From Imbroritus primus (GTDB taxonomy: Bacteria > Pseudomonadota > Gammaproteobacteria > Burkholderiales > Burkholderiaceae), in the NCBI RefSeq assembly GCF_964332355.1, contig NZ_OZ201293.1, forward strand, positions 2,790,001-2,854,000: a stretch of 64,000 bases of DNA, read 5' to 3'. Both the position numbers and the translations under genes were made by a program. Below the pieces are notes generated by a model, which worked only from the letters and a program-made list of their open reading frames with translations, did not search any database and was not told the DNA's origin. Below are positions 42,820-51,640 of the stretch, piece after piece (position 1 is the stretch's first letter; each line of letters starts with the position of its first letter).

Positions 42820-43701
42820 TCAGCTGAAGTCGCTGACCTCGCGGGCGATCTCAGCGACGCTGGCGGCCAGCGAGTAGGCATGGCCGAGCGGGAACGCCGC
42901 GACGAACTCGACGGGCTCGAGCGGATCGCTCACCGGAATGATCTGCATCCGCCCTGAGGCAAGCTCGGCCTCGTAGTAGCGCAACGGAAGGTAGGCGATG
43001 CCCATCGCGGCCATGGTCATCGAGCCGGCCACGGCAAAACTCTTGCAGCGGGCCAGATAATGACAGCGCACGTGGTCGCGCCGGAACCAGTCTTCGATGG
43101 CGGAATAGTGGAATGACTCAGGTTGCAGGCCGATCACCGGCCACGCGGCCAGTTCGGCCGGGGTATGCAGGTGCGTGCCGGCGCCGAGGGCTGGGCTGGC
43201 CATCCAGGCAAACTCGACCTTGCCCAGCGACACGCTGCGCACGTCGGGCATGCGTGTATAGCCGGGCGCCAGCACCAGTTCGAGTTCGCCGCGATGCAGG
43301 CTGGCCATCAGGTCGCTGGTCAGGCCTTCCTCGATTTCGAGGCGCAGTTGCGGGTAGCGTGCGGACAGCGCCCGCACGAGTTGCGGCAGCCAGCTGGTGG
43401 AAACGACTTCGGCTACGCCGAAGCGTACCGAGCCCGCTAGCGATTCCGGCGTGGCGATGCGATGCTGCAGCTCGGTGGAAAGGTCGAGCATGCGGCTTGC
43501 GTACTCCATCAGCTCGCGCCCCTTGGGGGTGAGGCGCGCACTGCGCAGCGAGCGGTCGAACAGATCGACGCCGAGGCTGCGCTCCAGTTCGCGCACGCGC
43601 ATCGACACGGTCGACTGCGTGGTGTAGAGCCGCTCCGCTGCGGCAGCGAAACTGCCAAGCGTCACAGTCCAGAAGAACGTTTCGAGCTGCTGCAGCGTCA
43701 T
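42820..43701 (-). CDS. LysR-family regulator of the Rieske oxygenase operon
   Basis: 293 residues: MTLQQLETFFWTVTLGSF, HTH with AAAAERLYTTQSTVSMRVRELE, then the effector domain. It is transcribed toward the oxygenase operon, separated by 281 bp that carry the 10-bp inverted repeat. It is paralogous to the LysR at 38462, the two likely having arisen by duplication and now bracketing the IclR gene and the oxygenase genes. Control of the oxygenase operon is inferred from position. Confidence 0.9.
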   Translation of the reverse strand: MTLQQLETFFWTVTLGSFAAAAERLYTTQSTVSMRVRELERSLGVDLFDRSLRSARLTPKGRELMEYASRMLDLSTELQHRIATPESLAGSVRFGVAEVVSTSWLPQLVRALSARYPQLRLEIEEGLTSDLMASLHRGELELVLAPGYTRMPDVRSVSLGKVEFAWMASPALGAGTHLHTPAELAAWPVIGLQPESFHYSAIEDWFRRDHVRCHYLARCKSFAVAGSMTMAAMGIAYLPLRYYEAELASGRMQIIPVSDPLEPVEFVAAFPLGHAYSLAASVAEIAREVSDFS

Positions 43702-43847
43702 GGCCCCCTCTTCCCCATGCGCGGTGGTCCGCGCCTCTGCGTTGCTAGTGTAGCGGGAAGAGACGGCGTCGCGTCAAGGACGGGGCGCCTCGGTGGCGGG
43801 GGCAAGGCATCCACGCCCACGCTGCGCATCGTCGCAGCAAGCCGGCA

Positions 43848-44324
43848 TCAGGCCAGCGCCGCCTCCGCCACCGGCCAGTCGCCGATGTAGGACTTGAGCA
43901 TGCGGTTCTCGAAATCCTGTTCTTCGTGCACAGCCTTGGCCACATCATGGAACGACACCACGCCCAGCAGCGTGCCCTGGCGTACCACCGGCATGTAGCG
44001 CTGGTGATGCTGCACCATCAGGCCGCGCAGGTCGATCACGTTCATGTCGTCGTTGATGACGATCGGCTCGCTGTTCATCACGTGGCGCACGCGCAGGTCG
44101 GCGACCGGCGGGGTCGGGCCCTGGCGCTGTTCCTTCTGGCGCTGCGCGAGGATATGGATGATCTCGCGGAAGGTGAGCAATCCGACCAGTTCGCCGCGCT
44201 CCATCACGACCAGCGAACCGACATCGTTGTCGGCCATGGTAATCACGCAATCCGACAGCAGCGTCGCCGGCGAAACGGTAAACAGCGTATTGCCCTTTAC
44301 TTTGAGAATGTCACTGACGCGCAC
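43848..44324 (-). CDS. CBS-domain pair protein
   Basis: 158 residues made of two CBS motifs (about 8-60 and 80-135), recognised by TLLSDCVITMADNDVGSLVVME and VIDLRGLMVQHHQRYMPVVRQGTLLGVVSFHD. Such stand-alone pairs bind adenine nucleotides and act as energy sensors or regulators of partner proteins. A promoter-proximal copy of the 26-bp inverted repeat found at three catabolic promoters sits 95 bp upstream, so this gene seems to be part of that regulon. The partner is unknown. Confidence 0.85.
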   Translation of the reverse strand: MRVSDILKVKGNTLFTVSPATLLSDCVITMADNDVGSLVVMERGELVGLLTFREIIHILAQRQKEQRQGPTPPVADLRVRHVMNSEPIVINDDMNVIDLRGLMVQHHQRYMPVVRQGTLLGVVSFHDVAKAVHEEQDFENRMLKSYIGDWPVAEAALA

Positions 44325-44418
44325 GATAGCCTCCTGCCTGCTCTGTCTATTCTGTTTGCTTGGTTCTGCCTGGTTTCGATCCGGATCCCATGGTATGGAT
44401 GGGACCTGTGAATATATT

Positions 44419-44444
44419 CTATCATCCTATTCATAGAATGATAG
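44419..44444. promoter_or_regulatory. 26-bp inverted-repeat element, site C (CBS gene)
   Basis: Left arm CTATCATCCTAT and right arm ATAGAATGATAG pair at 11 of 12 positions around TC. It is the most symmetric of the four copies and gives the best view of the half-site. Confidence 0.68.
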
Positions 44445-44482
44445 TAAAACTTTAAAAAAAGCGATCGGGCGTGCGTAAACGA

Positions 44483-44509
44483 CAACGGCGACCTTGCAGG
44501 TCGCCGTTG
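44483..44509. terminator. Strong stem-loop after the zinc-ribbon gene
   Basis: CAACGGCGACC and GGTCGCCGTTG form an 11-bp stem with a 5-base loop. On the minus strand it follows the zinc-ribbon gene, with a T-run about 20 bases later (44453-44460). Confidence 0.5.
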
Positions 44510-44591
44510 CTGGGGGGATAGAAAGGGAAAGTCGGGAAGCCGGAGATCCGGAACTGGAGCGGGCCGCCGGTCTTGCCGCCGCAGCCGACGC

Positions 44592-44876
44592 TCAGGCCGC
44601 GGGCCGGATCGCCGGCAGGGGCACGGCAGCGCTCAGTTCCGGCGGAAGCGATCCAGCGGGGCGCGCGGCAATCCAGTGCACGAAGAGGGACTGATCAGCG
44701 TCGCAGAGGGTCCAGTGCGTGTCGCAATGGCGGCACACAAACTGCAGCGTGCGCGCCCGCACGCCCGATTCCAGCACACGCTCCACCGGCTGGCTGTTGA
44801 CCATCCGCAAGCCATCATGGGGCGTGCGCCGGCGCCCGTCGACCTCAAGTTGCAAACACGCCTCACAACGTTGCAT
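44592..44876 (-). CDS. Small zinc-ribbon-like protein
   Basis: 94 residues from ATG 44876, preceded by a strong AGGAGGAAGAG ribosome site. Two Cys pairs, CEAC at residues 4-7 and CRHC around 48-51, with a following CDAD, look like a zinc ribbon. The C-terminal 30 residues are Ala/Pro-rich. It lies downstream of the transhydrogenase genes in the same direction, 107 bp after pntB. No function is recognisable. Confidence 0.65.
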   Translation of the reverse strand: MQRCEACLQLEVDGRRRTPHDGLRMVNSQPVERVLESGVRARTLQFVCRHCDTHWTLCDADQSLFVHWIAARPAGSLPPELSAAVPLPAIRPAA

Positions 44877-44983
44877 GACTCTTCCTCCTGTACTCCCTAC
44901 GATGCAGTGTAGCAAGGGCATGTCCGGCCCGGCAAATATCGTGGACGATCTGCCGTACCGGACCGTCATGCAACCGCGCAGGT

Positions 44984-46441
44984 TTACTCCACTGCCTTGA
45001 CCATGTCCTCGACCACCTTCTTGGCATCGCCGAAGACCATCATGGTCTTGTCCATGTAGAACAGCTCATTGTCCAGGCCCGCGTAGCCAGCCGCCATCGA
45101 ACGCTTGTTGACGATGATGGTCTTGGCCTTGTACGCCTCCAGGATCGGCATGCCGGCGATCGGCGACTGCGGATCGGTCTTGGCCGCCGGGTTCACCACG
45201 TCGTTGGCGCCCAGCACCAGCACCACGTCGCACTGCCCGAACTCGCCGTTGATGTCTTCCATCTCGAAGACCTGGTCGTACGGCACCTCGGCTTCGGCCA
45301 GCAGCACGTTCATGTGGCCCGGCATGCGGCCCGCCACCGGGTGAATAGCGTACTTGACGGTCACGCCGTTGTGCGTGAGCTTCTCGGTCAGTTCCTTCAG
45401 GGCGTGCTGGGCGCGCGCCACGGCCAAACCGTAGCCGGGCACGATCAGCACGGTTTCGGCGTTGCCGAGCAGGAAGGCGGCGTCATCGGGCGAGCCTGAC
45501 TTGACGCTGCGCTGCTCGCCGCCACCCGCATTGCTGCTGACCGCCTCGCCGCCAAAGCCGCCGAGGATCACGTTAAAGAACGAGCGATTCATCGCCTTGC
45601 ACATGATGTACGAGAGGATTGCGCCCGAGGAACCCACCAGCGACCCGGCGATGATCAGCATCGGGTTGTTGAGCGAGAAGCCGATGCCGGCAGCCGCCCA
45701 GCCGGAGTACGAGTTCAGCATCGACACCACCACCGGCATGTCGGCGCCGCCGATGGGGATGATGATCAGCACGCCGAGCACAAAGGCGATGGCGGTCATG
45801 ATGATGAACGGCGTCCAGCTCTGCGTCATGAAGTAGGCGATGCCGAAGCCGATCATAGCGATGGCCAGCGCCAGGTTGAGCATGTGCTGGCCCTTGAACT
45901 GCACCGGCGCGCCCTGGAACAGGCGGAACTTGTACTTGCCCGAAAGCTTGCCGAAGGCGATGACAGAGCCGGAAAACGTGATGGCGCCGACGAAGGTGCC
46001 GATGAACAGTTCGATGCGGTTGCCCAGCGGAATGTCACGGCTGCCGGCGGCGGTAATGCCGAAGGCATCGGGCTCGGCCACGGCGGCAATAGCGATGAAC
46101 ACCGCGGCCAGGCCGATTAGCGAGTGCATGGCGGCGACCAGCTCGGGCATCTTGGTCATCTCGACCTTCTTGGCGACGAAGGCGCCGATGCCGCCGCCGA
46201 CCACTACGCCGAGGGCAATCAGGGCGAGGCCCGGATTGAATCCACTCGCGGAGTGACCTGCCTGCATGTCGCTGGCGAGGCGGATGATCAGCGCAATCGT
46301 AGTAACCACGGCGATGGCCATGCCGGCCATGCCAAAGGCATTGCCGGCGCGCGCGGTGCGCGGGTGCGACAGGCCCTTGAGCGCTTGGATGAAACACACC
46401 GAGGCAATGAGGTACAGCAGGGTGACGAGGTTCATGCTCAT
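44984..46441 (-). CDS. pntB: Proton-translocating NAD(P) transhydrogenase, beta subunit
   Basis: 485 residues. The N-terminal half has about nine membrane helices, and the C-terminal half is the NADP(H) domain with VLIVPGYGLAVARAQHALKEL, VLLAEAEVPYD and LVLGANDVVNPAA. It couples hydride transfer from NADH to NADP+ with proton entry. It overlaps the small alpha subunit gene by four bases. Transhydrogenase is a housekeeping enzyme; here it ends a long catabolic gene series, which may supply NADPH to it. Confidence 0.92.
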   Translation of the reverse strand: MSMNLVTLLYLIASVCFIQALKGLSHPRTARAGNAFGMAGMAIAVVTTIALIIRLASDMQAGHSASGFNPGLALIALGVVVGGGIGAFVAKKVEMTKMPELVAAMHSLIGLAAVFIAIAAVAEPDAFGITAAGSRDIPLGNRIELFIGTFVGAITFSGSVIAFGKLSGKYKFRLFQGAPVQFKGQHMLNLALAIAMIGFGIAYFMTQSWTPFIIMTAIAFVLGVLIIIPIGGADMPVVVSMLNSYSGWAAAGIGFSLNNPMLIIAGSLVGSSGAILSYIMCKAMNRSFFNVILGGFGGEAVSSNAGGGEQRSVKSGSPDDAAFLLGNAETVLIVPGYGLAVARAQHALKELTEKLTHNGVTVKYAIHPVAGRMPGHMNVLLAEAEVPYDQVFEMEDINGEFGQCDVVLVLGANDVVNPAAKTDPQSPIAGMPILEAYKAKTIIVNKRSMAAGYAGLDNELFYMDKTMMVFGDAKKVVEDMVKAVE

Positions 46442-46746
46442 TTGGCGTCTCCCGCGCGGTCTTTCTTCTTGAACATCTCAAGCATGCGCTGGGTCACCAG
46501 AAAGCCGCCAAAGACGTTGACCGCCGCGAGTGCAACGGCGAGCGTGCCCATGACCTGGCCCAGGCCGGTCTGGGTGAGGCCGGCAGCCAGCATGGCGCCG
46601 ACGATGATGATCGCGGAAATAGCGTTGGTCACGGCCATCAGCGGCGTATGCAGCGCCGGCGTGACGGTCCACACCACGTGGTAGCCGACGTAGATCGCCA
46701 GCACGAAGATGATCAGGTTGATCACGGTTGGACTGATGAGTTCCAT
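46438..46746 (-). CDS. pntAB: NAD(P) transhydrogenase, small membrane alpha-2 subunit
   Basis: 102 residues with three or four membrane helices (NLIIFVLAIYVGYHVVWTVTPALHTPLMAVTNAISAI). It is the detached membrane part of the alpha subunit, as in the three-subunit form of the enzyme. It lies between pntAA and pntB, with a four-base overlap to pntB. Confidence 0.9.
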   Translation of the reverse strand: MELISPTVINLIIFVLAIYVGYHVVWTVTPALHTPLMAVTNAISAIIIVGAMLAAGLTQTGLGQVMGTLAVALAAVNVFGGFLVTQRMLEMFKKKDRAGDAK

Positions 46747-46809
46747 AGCTGTCTCTTGTCTCTCTTGTCTCTCTTGATCTCGTAATGGGCGCGTGCGGCC
46801 GGGGCCCCG

Positions 46810-47928
46810 TTATTGCGCGCGTGTCACCTGGCCGTCCTTGCACATCATGCAGGCGGCGACGATGTCGTCCTCGAGGTTGATCACAAGCTTGCCTTCCTTG
46901 TCGAAGATCAGCTTCATGAAGTCCAGGATGTTGCGCGCATACAGGGCCGAGGCGTCCGCCGCCACCATGGCCGGCAGGTTGGTGTAGCCGACGAAGGTCA
47001 CACCATGCTTGACCACGACCTGGTCGGCCTCGGTCAGCGGACAGTTGCCCCCCTGCGCGGCAGCGAGATCGACGACCACCGAGCCCGGCTTCATGGCCTG
47101 CACGGTTTCTTCCTTGAGCAGCACGGGTGCGGCACGGCCGGGAATCAGCGCGGTGGTGATGATGATGTCGGCCTGCTTGGCACGCTCGTGCACCAGTTGC
47201 GCCTGGCGCAGCATCCAGCTGGCGGGCATCGGACGGGCATAGCCGCCGACACCCTGGGCGATCTCGCGTTCTTCATCGGTCTCGAACGGCACGTCGACGA
47301 ACTTGGCGCCGAGCGATTCGATCTGCTCCTTGACGGCAGGCCGCACGTCGGAAGCTTCAATGACGGCGCCGAGGCGCTTGGCAGTGGCAATCGCCTGCAG
47401 GCCCGCCACGCCGGCGCCGAGAATCAGGACGCGCGCGGCTTTCACAGTACCGGCAGCAGTCATGAGCATCGGCATGAAGCGCTGGTAGTAATGCGCGCCA
47501 ACCATCACGGCCTTGTAGCCGGCGATATTGGCCTGCGAGGAAAGTACGTCCATGCTCTGCGCACGCGAAGTCCGCGGCGCCGCTTCCAGCGCAAACGCTG
47601 TGACCGACTGCGCCGCCATGGCACTGTTGTTGGCCGCATCGAACGGGTTGAGCATGCCGATCAGAACCGCACCGCGCTTCATCTGCGCCAGTTCGGCGGG
47701 CTCGGGGGCGCGCACCTTGAGGACGATGTCGGCGCCGAGGGCGTCAGCAGCGGAACCAATGCGTGCGCCGGCGGCTTCATAGGCGGCGTCCGGCACGCTG
47801 GCAGATAGGCCGGCGCCCGATTGCACCACCACTTGGTGTCCCTGGCTCACGTACTTTTTGACGGTTTCGGGCGTGGCGGAGACGCGTGTCTCTCCTGCCC
47901 GGGTTTCAGCGGGTATTCCGATCTGCAT
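46810..47928 (-). CDS. pntAA: NAD(P) transhydrogenase, soluble alpha-1 subunit
   Basis: 372 residues. It has the alanine-dehydrogenase/PNT fold: MQIGIPAETRAGETRVSATPETV at the start, VLILGAGVAGLQAIATAKRLGA for NAD binding and the mobile-loop region EIAQGVGGYARPM. It binds NAD(H) and delivers hydride to the NADP domain of PntB. It is 98 bp downstream of the biotin carboxylase gene in the same direction, so read-through from the catabolic genes is possible. Confidence 0.92.
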   Translation of the reverse strand: MQIGIPAETRAGETRVSATPETVKKYVSQGHQVVVQSGAGLSASVPDAAYEAAGARIGSAADALGADIVLKVRAPEPAELAQMKRGAVLIGMLNPFDAANNSAMAAQSVTAFALEAAPRTSRAQSMDVLSSQANIAGYKAVMVGAHYYQRFMPMLMTAAGTVKAARVLILGAGVAGLQAIATAKRLGAVIEASDVRPAVKEQIESLGAKFVDVPFETDEEREIAQGVGGYARPMPASWMLRQAQLVHERAKQADIIITTALIPGRAAPVLLKEETVQAMKPGSVVVDLAAAQGGNCPLTEADQVVVKHGVTFVGYTNLPAMVAADASALYARNILDFMKLIFDKEGKLVINLEDDIVAACMMCKDGQVTRAQ

Positions 47929-48026
47929 AGAAGCCTTCTTCGAGGTGAAATCTTCGAGATGAGGTTCAGGGCGTCCGGATGTACATCCGGACGCGGTCTC
48001 GCAAGGGTCCTGCCGCGGGGTTCAGG

Positions 48027-50012
48027 TCAGGAGAATTCCATGATGATGTCGTCCAGCGCGAGGGCGTCACCGCGTGTCACGAGGATCTTCGACACCATGC
48101 CGGCACGTTCGGCGCTGAGGGTGATTTCCATCTTCATGGCTTCGACGACGCAAAGCGGGTCGCCGGCAGCCACGGTCTGGCCCACTTCGGCGCTCACCGA
48201 CACCACCACTGCCGGCATGGGGCTGCGCAGCTGCGTGCCGCTGGCGCCCGACTGCTTCTCGGGCATGAGCGCCAACAGTTCAGCGGCGCGCACCGACAGC
48301 ACGCGCATCACGGCGCGCGCACCGGCATGCGCGAGCTGCGTGCCCTCGCCTTCCGGACGCACCTGGGCAGCCACCGCTTCACCGTTAACCGTGCCGAACC
48401 ACACCGGCTGGCCCGGATGCCAGTCGGAGGCGATATCGAGCGCGCCCGAGCCATCGGCACGGCGCACCTGCCAACCCGATGCATGCGTTTCCACCGTCAC
48501 CAGATGCGGCTTCTTGCCCAGCAGCACCACGCGCTGCATGGTCGCCGGCTGACCCAGGGCGCCGCGGCTACGGGCCTCGACCAGCGCGTCCATCGTGGCG
48601 GCGATGCCGACCATGCGCCATGCGAGGTCGCCTTCCGGCTCTGGCCAGCTGAAGCCGCCTTTGAATTCCTCGGCAATGAATGCGGTCGAGAGCCGCCCTT
48701 CACGCCAGCGCGGATGGTGCATCAGCGCGGAGAGGAACGGCATGTTGTGGCGGATGCCCTCGATGGCGAACGCGTCGAGCGCATAGGCTTGCGCGGCGAT
48801 GGCCTGTTCACGCGTCGGCGCATGCGTGACCAGCTTGGCGATCATCGGATCGTAGTAGATGGAGATCTCGCCGCCTTCATACACGCCGGTGTCGTTGCGC
48901 ACCGTCACGCCATCGGTCACGCCTTCTGCAGGCGGGCGGTACAGCGTGAGGCGGCCGGTGGCGGGCATGAAGTTGCGCGTCGGGTCTTCGGCATACACGC
49001 GGCTTTCCACGGACCAGCCATTGATGCCGATGTCTTCCTGACGCAGTTGCAGCTTTTCGCCGGCCGCGACGCGGATCATCTGCTCGACGAGGTCGATGCC
49101 GGTGATCAGTTCCGTGACCGGATGCTCCACCTGCAGGCGGGTATTCATTTCCAGGAAGTAGAACGACTTGTCCTGACCGCACACGAACTCGACCGTACCG
49201 GCCGAGTCATAGCCGACGGCCCGGGCCAACGCCACGGCTTCCTCGCCCATGCGGCGGCGCGTGTCGGGGTCGAGCAGCGGCGATGGCGCTTCTTCCAGCA
49301 CCTTCTGGTTACGCCGCTGGATCGAGCATTCGCGCTCGTTCAGGTAGACGATATTGCCGTGCTTGTCGCCCAGCACCTGGATCTCGATGTGACGCGGATC
49401 GACGATGAATTTCTCGACGAACACACGGTCATCGCCGAACGACGAAGCGGCTTCCGACTTGGCGCGCGCGAAACCATCGGCCACCTCGGCGGCGGAATGG
49501 GCGATGCGCATGCCCTTGCCGCCGCCGCCTGCCGACGCCTTGATCATCACCGGATAGCCGATCTCGTCGGCAATCTCGACGGCATGATCGGCGTCACGAA
49601 TCACGCCGAGGTAACCCGGCACCGTCGAGACCTTGGCTTCGGCCGCGCATTTCTTCGACTCGATCTTGTCGCCCATGGATTCCATGGCGCGCGGGTTCGG
49701 CCCGATAAAGGCAATCCCGGCTGCCGCCAGCGCTTCCGCGAATGCCGCGCGCTCCGACAGGAAGCCATAACCCGGATGCACCGCTTGTGCACCCGTACGC
49801 TTGCAGGCGTCGACGATCTTGTCGATCACCAGATACGACTCGGCCGCCGGCGCGGGGCCGATGTGCACCGCCTCGTCGGCCATCTGCACATGCATGGCGC
49901 GGCGGTCGGCATCGGAATACACGGCCACCGTCTTGATGCCCATGCGGCGCGCCGTCTTGATGATCCGGCACGCGATTTCGCCACGGTTCGCGATCAGAAT
50001 TTTTGAGAACAT
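48027..50012 (-). CDS. Acyl-CoA carboxylase, biotin carboxylase/biotin carrier subunit
   Basis: 661 residues from ATG 50012 (MFSKILIANRGEIACRI). The biotin carboxylase domain spans residues 1-450, with the ATP-grasp loop KASAGGGGKGMRI and the FLEMNTRLQVEHPVTE catalytic strand. The C-terminal carrier domain has the biotinylated Lys in EAMKME. The middle part is the BT-like linker, and the length matches PccA/MccA subunits. It carboxylates an acyl-CoA together with the carboxyltransferase encoded 26 bp upstream. The acyl group (propionyl, methylcrotonyl, geranyl or other) cannot be decided. Confidence 0.9.
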   Translation of the reverse strand: MFSKILIANRGEIACRIIKTARRMGIKTVAVYSDADRRAMHVQMADEAVHIGPAPAAESYLVIDKIVDACKRTGAQAVHPGYGFLSERAAFAEALAAAGIAFIGPNPRAMESMGDKIESKKCAAEAKVSTVPGYLGVIRDADHAVEIADEIGYPVMIKASAGGGGKGMRIAHSAAEVADGFARAKSEAASSFGDDRVFVEKFIVDPRHIEIQVLGDKHGNIVYLNERECSIQRRNQKVLEEAPSPLLDPDTRRRMGEEAVALARAVGYDSAGTVEFVCGQDKSFYFLEMNTRLQVEHPVTELITGIDLVEQMIRVAAGEKLQLRQEDIGINGWSVESRVYAEDPTRNFMPATGRLTLYRPPAEGVTDGVTVRNDTGVYEGGEISIYYDPMIAKLVTHAPTREQAIAAQAYALDAFAIEGIRHNMPFLSALMHHPRWREGRLSTAFIAEEFKGGFSWPEPEGDLAWRMVGIAATMDALVEARSRGALGQPATMQRVVLLGKKPHLVTVETHASGWQVRRADGSGALDIASDWHPGQPVWFGTVNGEAVAAQVRPEGEGTQLAHAGARAVMRVLSVRAAELLALMPEKQSGASGTQLRSPMPAVVVSVSAEVGQTVAAGDPLCVVEAMKMEITLSAERAGMVSKILVTRGDALALDDIIMEFS

Positions 50013-50037
50013 CGTCGCCTTCGTTACCGGTAACCAG

Positions 50038-51546
50038 TTAAAGGGGAATATTGCCGTGGCTGCGCAAGGCACGCTTGTGCGGCTTGCCGGCCAGCCGGTC
50101 GAGTGCGGCCAGCACATGCTGGCGCGTTTCGCGCGGGGCAATCACGGCGTGCACATCGCCGCCAGCCTGCACGGCTTCCGGCGAAAGGACGCGCTGCGCG
50201 TAGGCCTGCTCCGCAACGGCATCGCCGCCCTGCCCGTCAAGGGCCAGCGCGGCGCGGGCATCCATCAAGCCGATGCGCGCCTGCGGCCAGGCCAGCACCA
50301 CGTCCGCGCCCAGCGCGCGCGAGCCCATGGCAATGCCAGCCGCGCCGAGCGCGCGGCGGACGATGACGGTGACCATCGGCACCGTGGCCTGGGCGTAGGC
50401 GAACACCAGCTTGGCGGCATGGCGCGCCAGTCCGGCCTGCTCCTGCGCGACGCCCGGCAGGTAACCCGGGGTGTCGACGAAGGTCACCACGGCGATGCCG
50501 AAGGCATCGCAGAACTGCACGAAACGCGCCGCCTTGCGCGCGGCATCGCTGTCGATCACGCCAGCCAGCGTGGCGGCCTGGTTGGCCACCACACCGACCA
50601 CGCGGCCGTGCATGCGCGCGAAACCGGTGACGATGTTAGCGGCGTAGGCCGCCTGCAGTTCGAAGAAGTCGCCCTCATCAGCAACCTGCGTGATCAGTTC
50701 GCGGACATCGTAGCTGCCTTCCGCGGCATCCGGCAGGAGCGTGTCGAGCACCGGCGCAAGGCGCGCGGCGTCGTCGAGACACGGCCAGGCCGGCGCACCG
50801 GCACGGTTGCCGGAGGGCAAGAAGGCGAGGAAACGGCGCAGCTGAAGAATGGCTGCGACATCATGGTCGGTACGCCCATCGGCGACGCCCGAGCGTGACG
50901 CGTGGATCTCGGCGCCGCCAAGCTGGACCGCATCGACGGTCTGGTGCGTGATGGCCTGCACCACATCGGGGCCACTGACGAACAGACTGCTGTCGTCATT
51001 GGCCATGAAAACGAAATCGAACAGTGCCGGAAGCAGGGCTTCGGCACCGGGGCAACCACCGAGTACCAGACCGACCTGCGGAATCACGCCGGAGGCGGCG
51101 GCGCTGTTGCGATACATAGCGCCATAGCCGGCCACGGCACCCATGCCGGCTTCCAGACTGGCGCCGGCAGAGTCGAACAGGCCGATGAGCGGCATGCGGC
51201 TTTCCAGGGCAAACTCCTGGAGTCGGCAAATCTTGCGTGCGTGCGCCTCATTGACCGCGGCATCGCGTACCGCCATGTCCTTCACGAACACACAGACGGG
51301 GCGGCCGTTGATCTCGCCCTGGGCGGTCAGCACGCCTTCGCTGTTGTGCGCACCCTCGCGCGTCTCCTGCCGAGTTTCCTGTGTCACGCCCATGCCAAGC
51401 GGCGTGCACGTGCCCGCATCGAGCAGCAGTTCCAGGCGCTCATGCGCCGTCAGGCGGCCCTTTGCATGCTGCTGTTCGGCCCACGCGGGATCGCCGGCGG
51501 CGTGCGGCGTGCGCTGGATACCGGACGGATTCTGATTCGCTGCCAT
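50038..51546 (-). CDS. Acyl-CoA carboxylase, carboxyltransferase subunit
   Basis: 502 residues. Two crotonase-like halves are recognisable: KGRLTAHERLELLLDAGT and FDSAGASLEAGMGAVAGYGAMYRN in the first, VDTPGYLPGVAQEQAGLARHAAKLVFAYA and RRALGAAGIAMGSRALGADVV in the second. It transfers carboxyl from biotin to the acyl-CoA. The region around residues 210-290 is more variable than in typical PccB. It is translated from the same leftward series as the biotin carboxylase, CoA-transferase and flavoenzyme genes, pointing to a CoA-thioester pathway. Confidence 0.88.
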   Translation of the reverse strand: MAANQNPSGIQRTPHAAGDPAWAEQQHAKGRLTAHERLELLLDAGTCTPLGMGVTQETRQETREGAHNSEGVLTAQGEINGRPVCVFVKDMAVRDAAVNEAHARKICRLQEFALESRMPLIGLFDSAGASLEAGMGAVAGYGAMYRNSAAASGVIPQVGLVLGGCPGAEALLPALFDFVFMANDDSSLFVSGPDVVQAITHQTVDAVQLGGAEIHASRSGVADGRTDHDVAAILQLRRFLAFLPSGNRAGAPAWPCLDDAARLAPVLDTLLPDAAEGSYDVRELITQVADEGDFFELQAAYAANIVTGFARMHGRVVGVVANQAATLAGVIDSDAARKAARFVQFCDAFGIAVVTFVDTPGYLPGVAQEQAGLARHAAKLVFAYAQATVPMVTVIVRRALGAAGIAMGSRALGADVVLAWPQARIGLMDARAALALDGQGGDAVAEQAYAQRVLSPEAVQAGGDVHAVIAPRETRQHVLAALDRLAGKPHKRALRSHGNIPL

Positions 51547-51640
51547 CAATCTCTTCCTGGAAAATGAGCGCATGCTGCCATCCGGATGCACGGGGCATCC
51601 GGGTTGGCAACACGTCGCTACGGCTGGATCAGCTTTCGGA

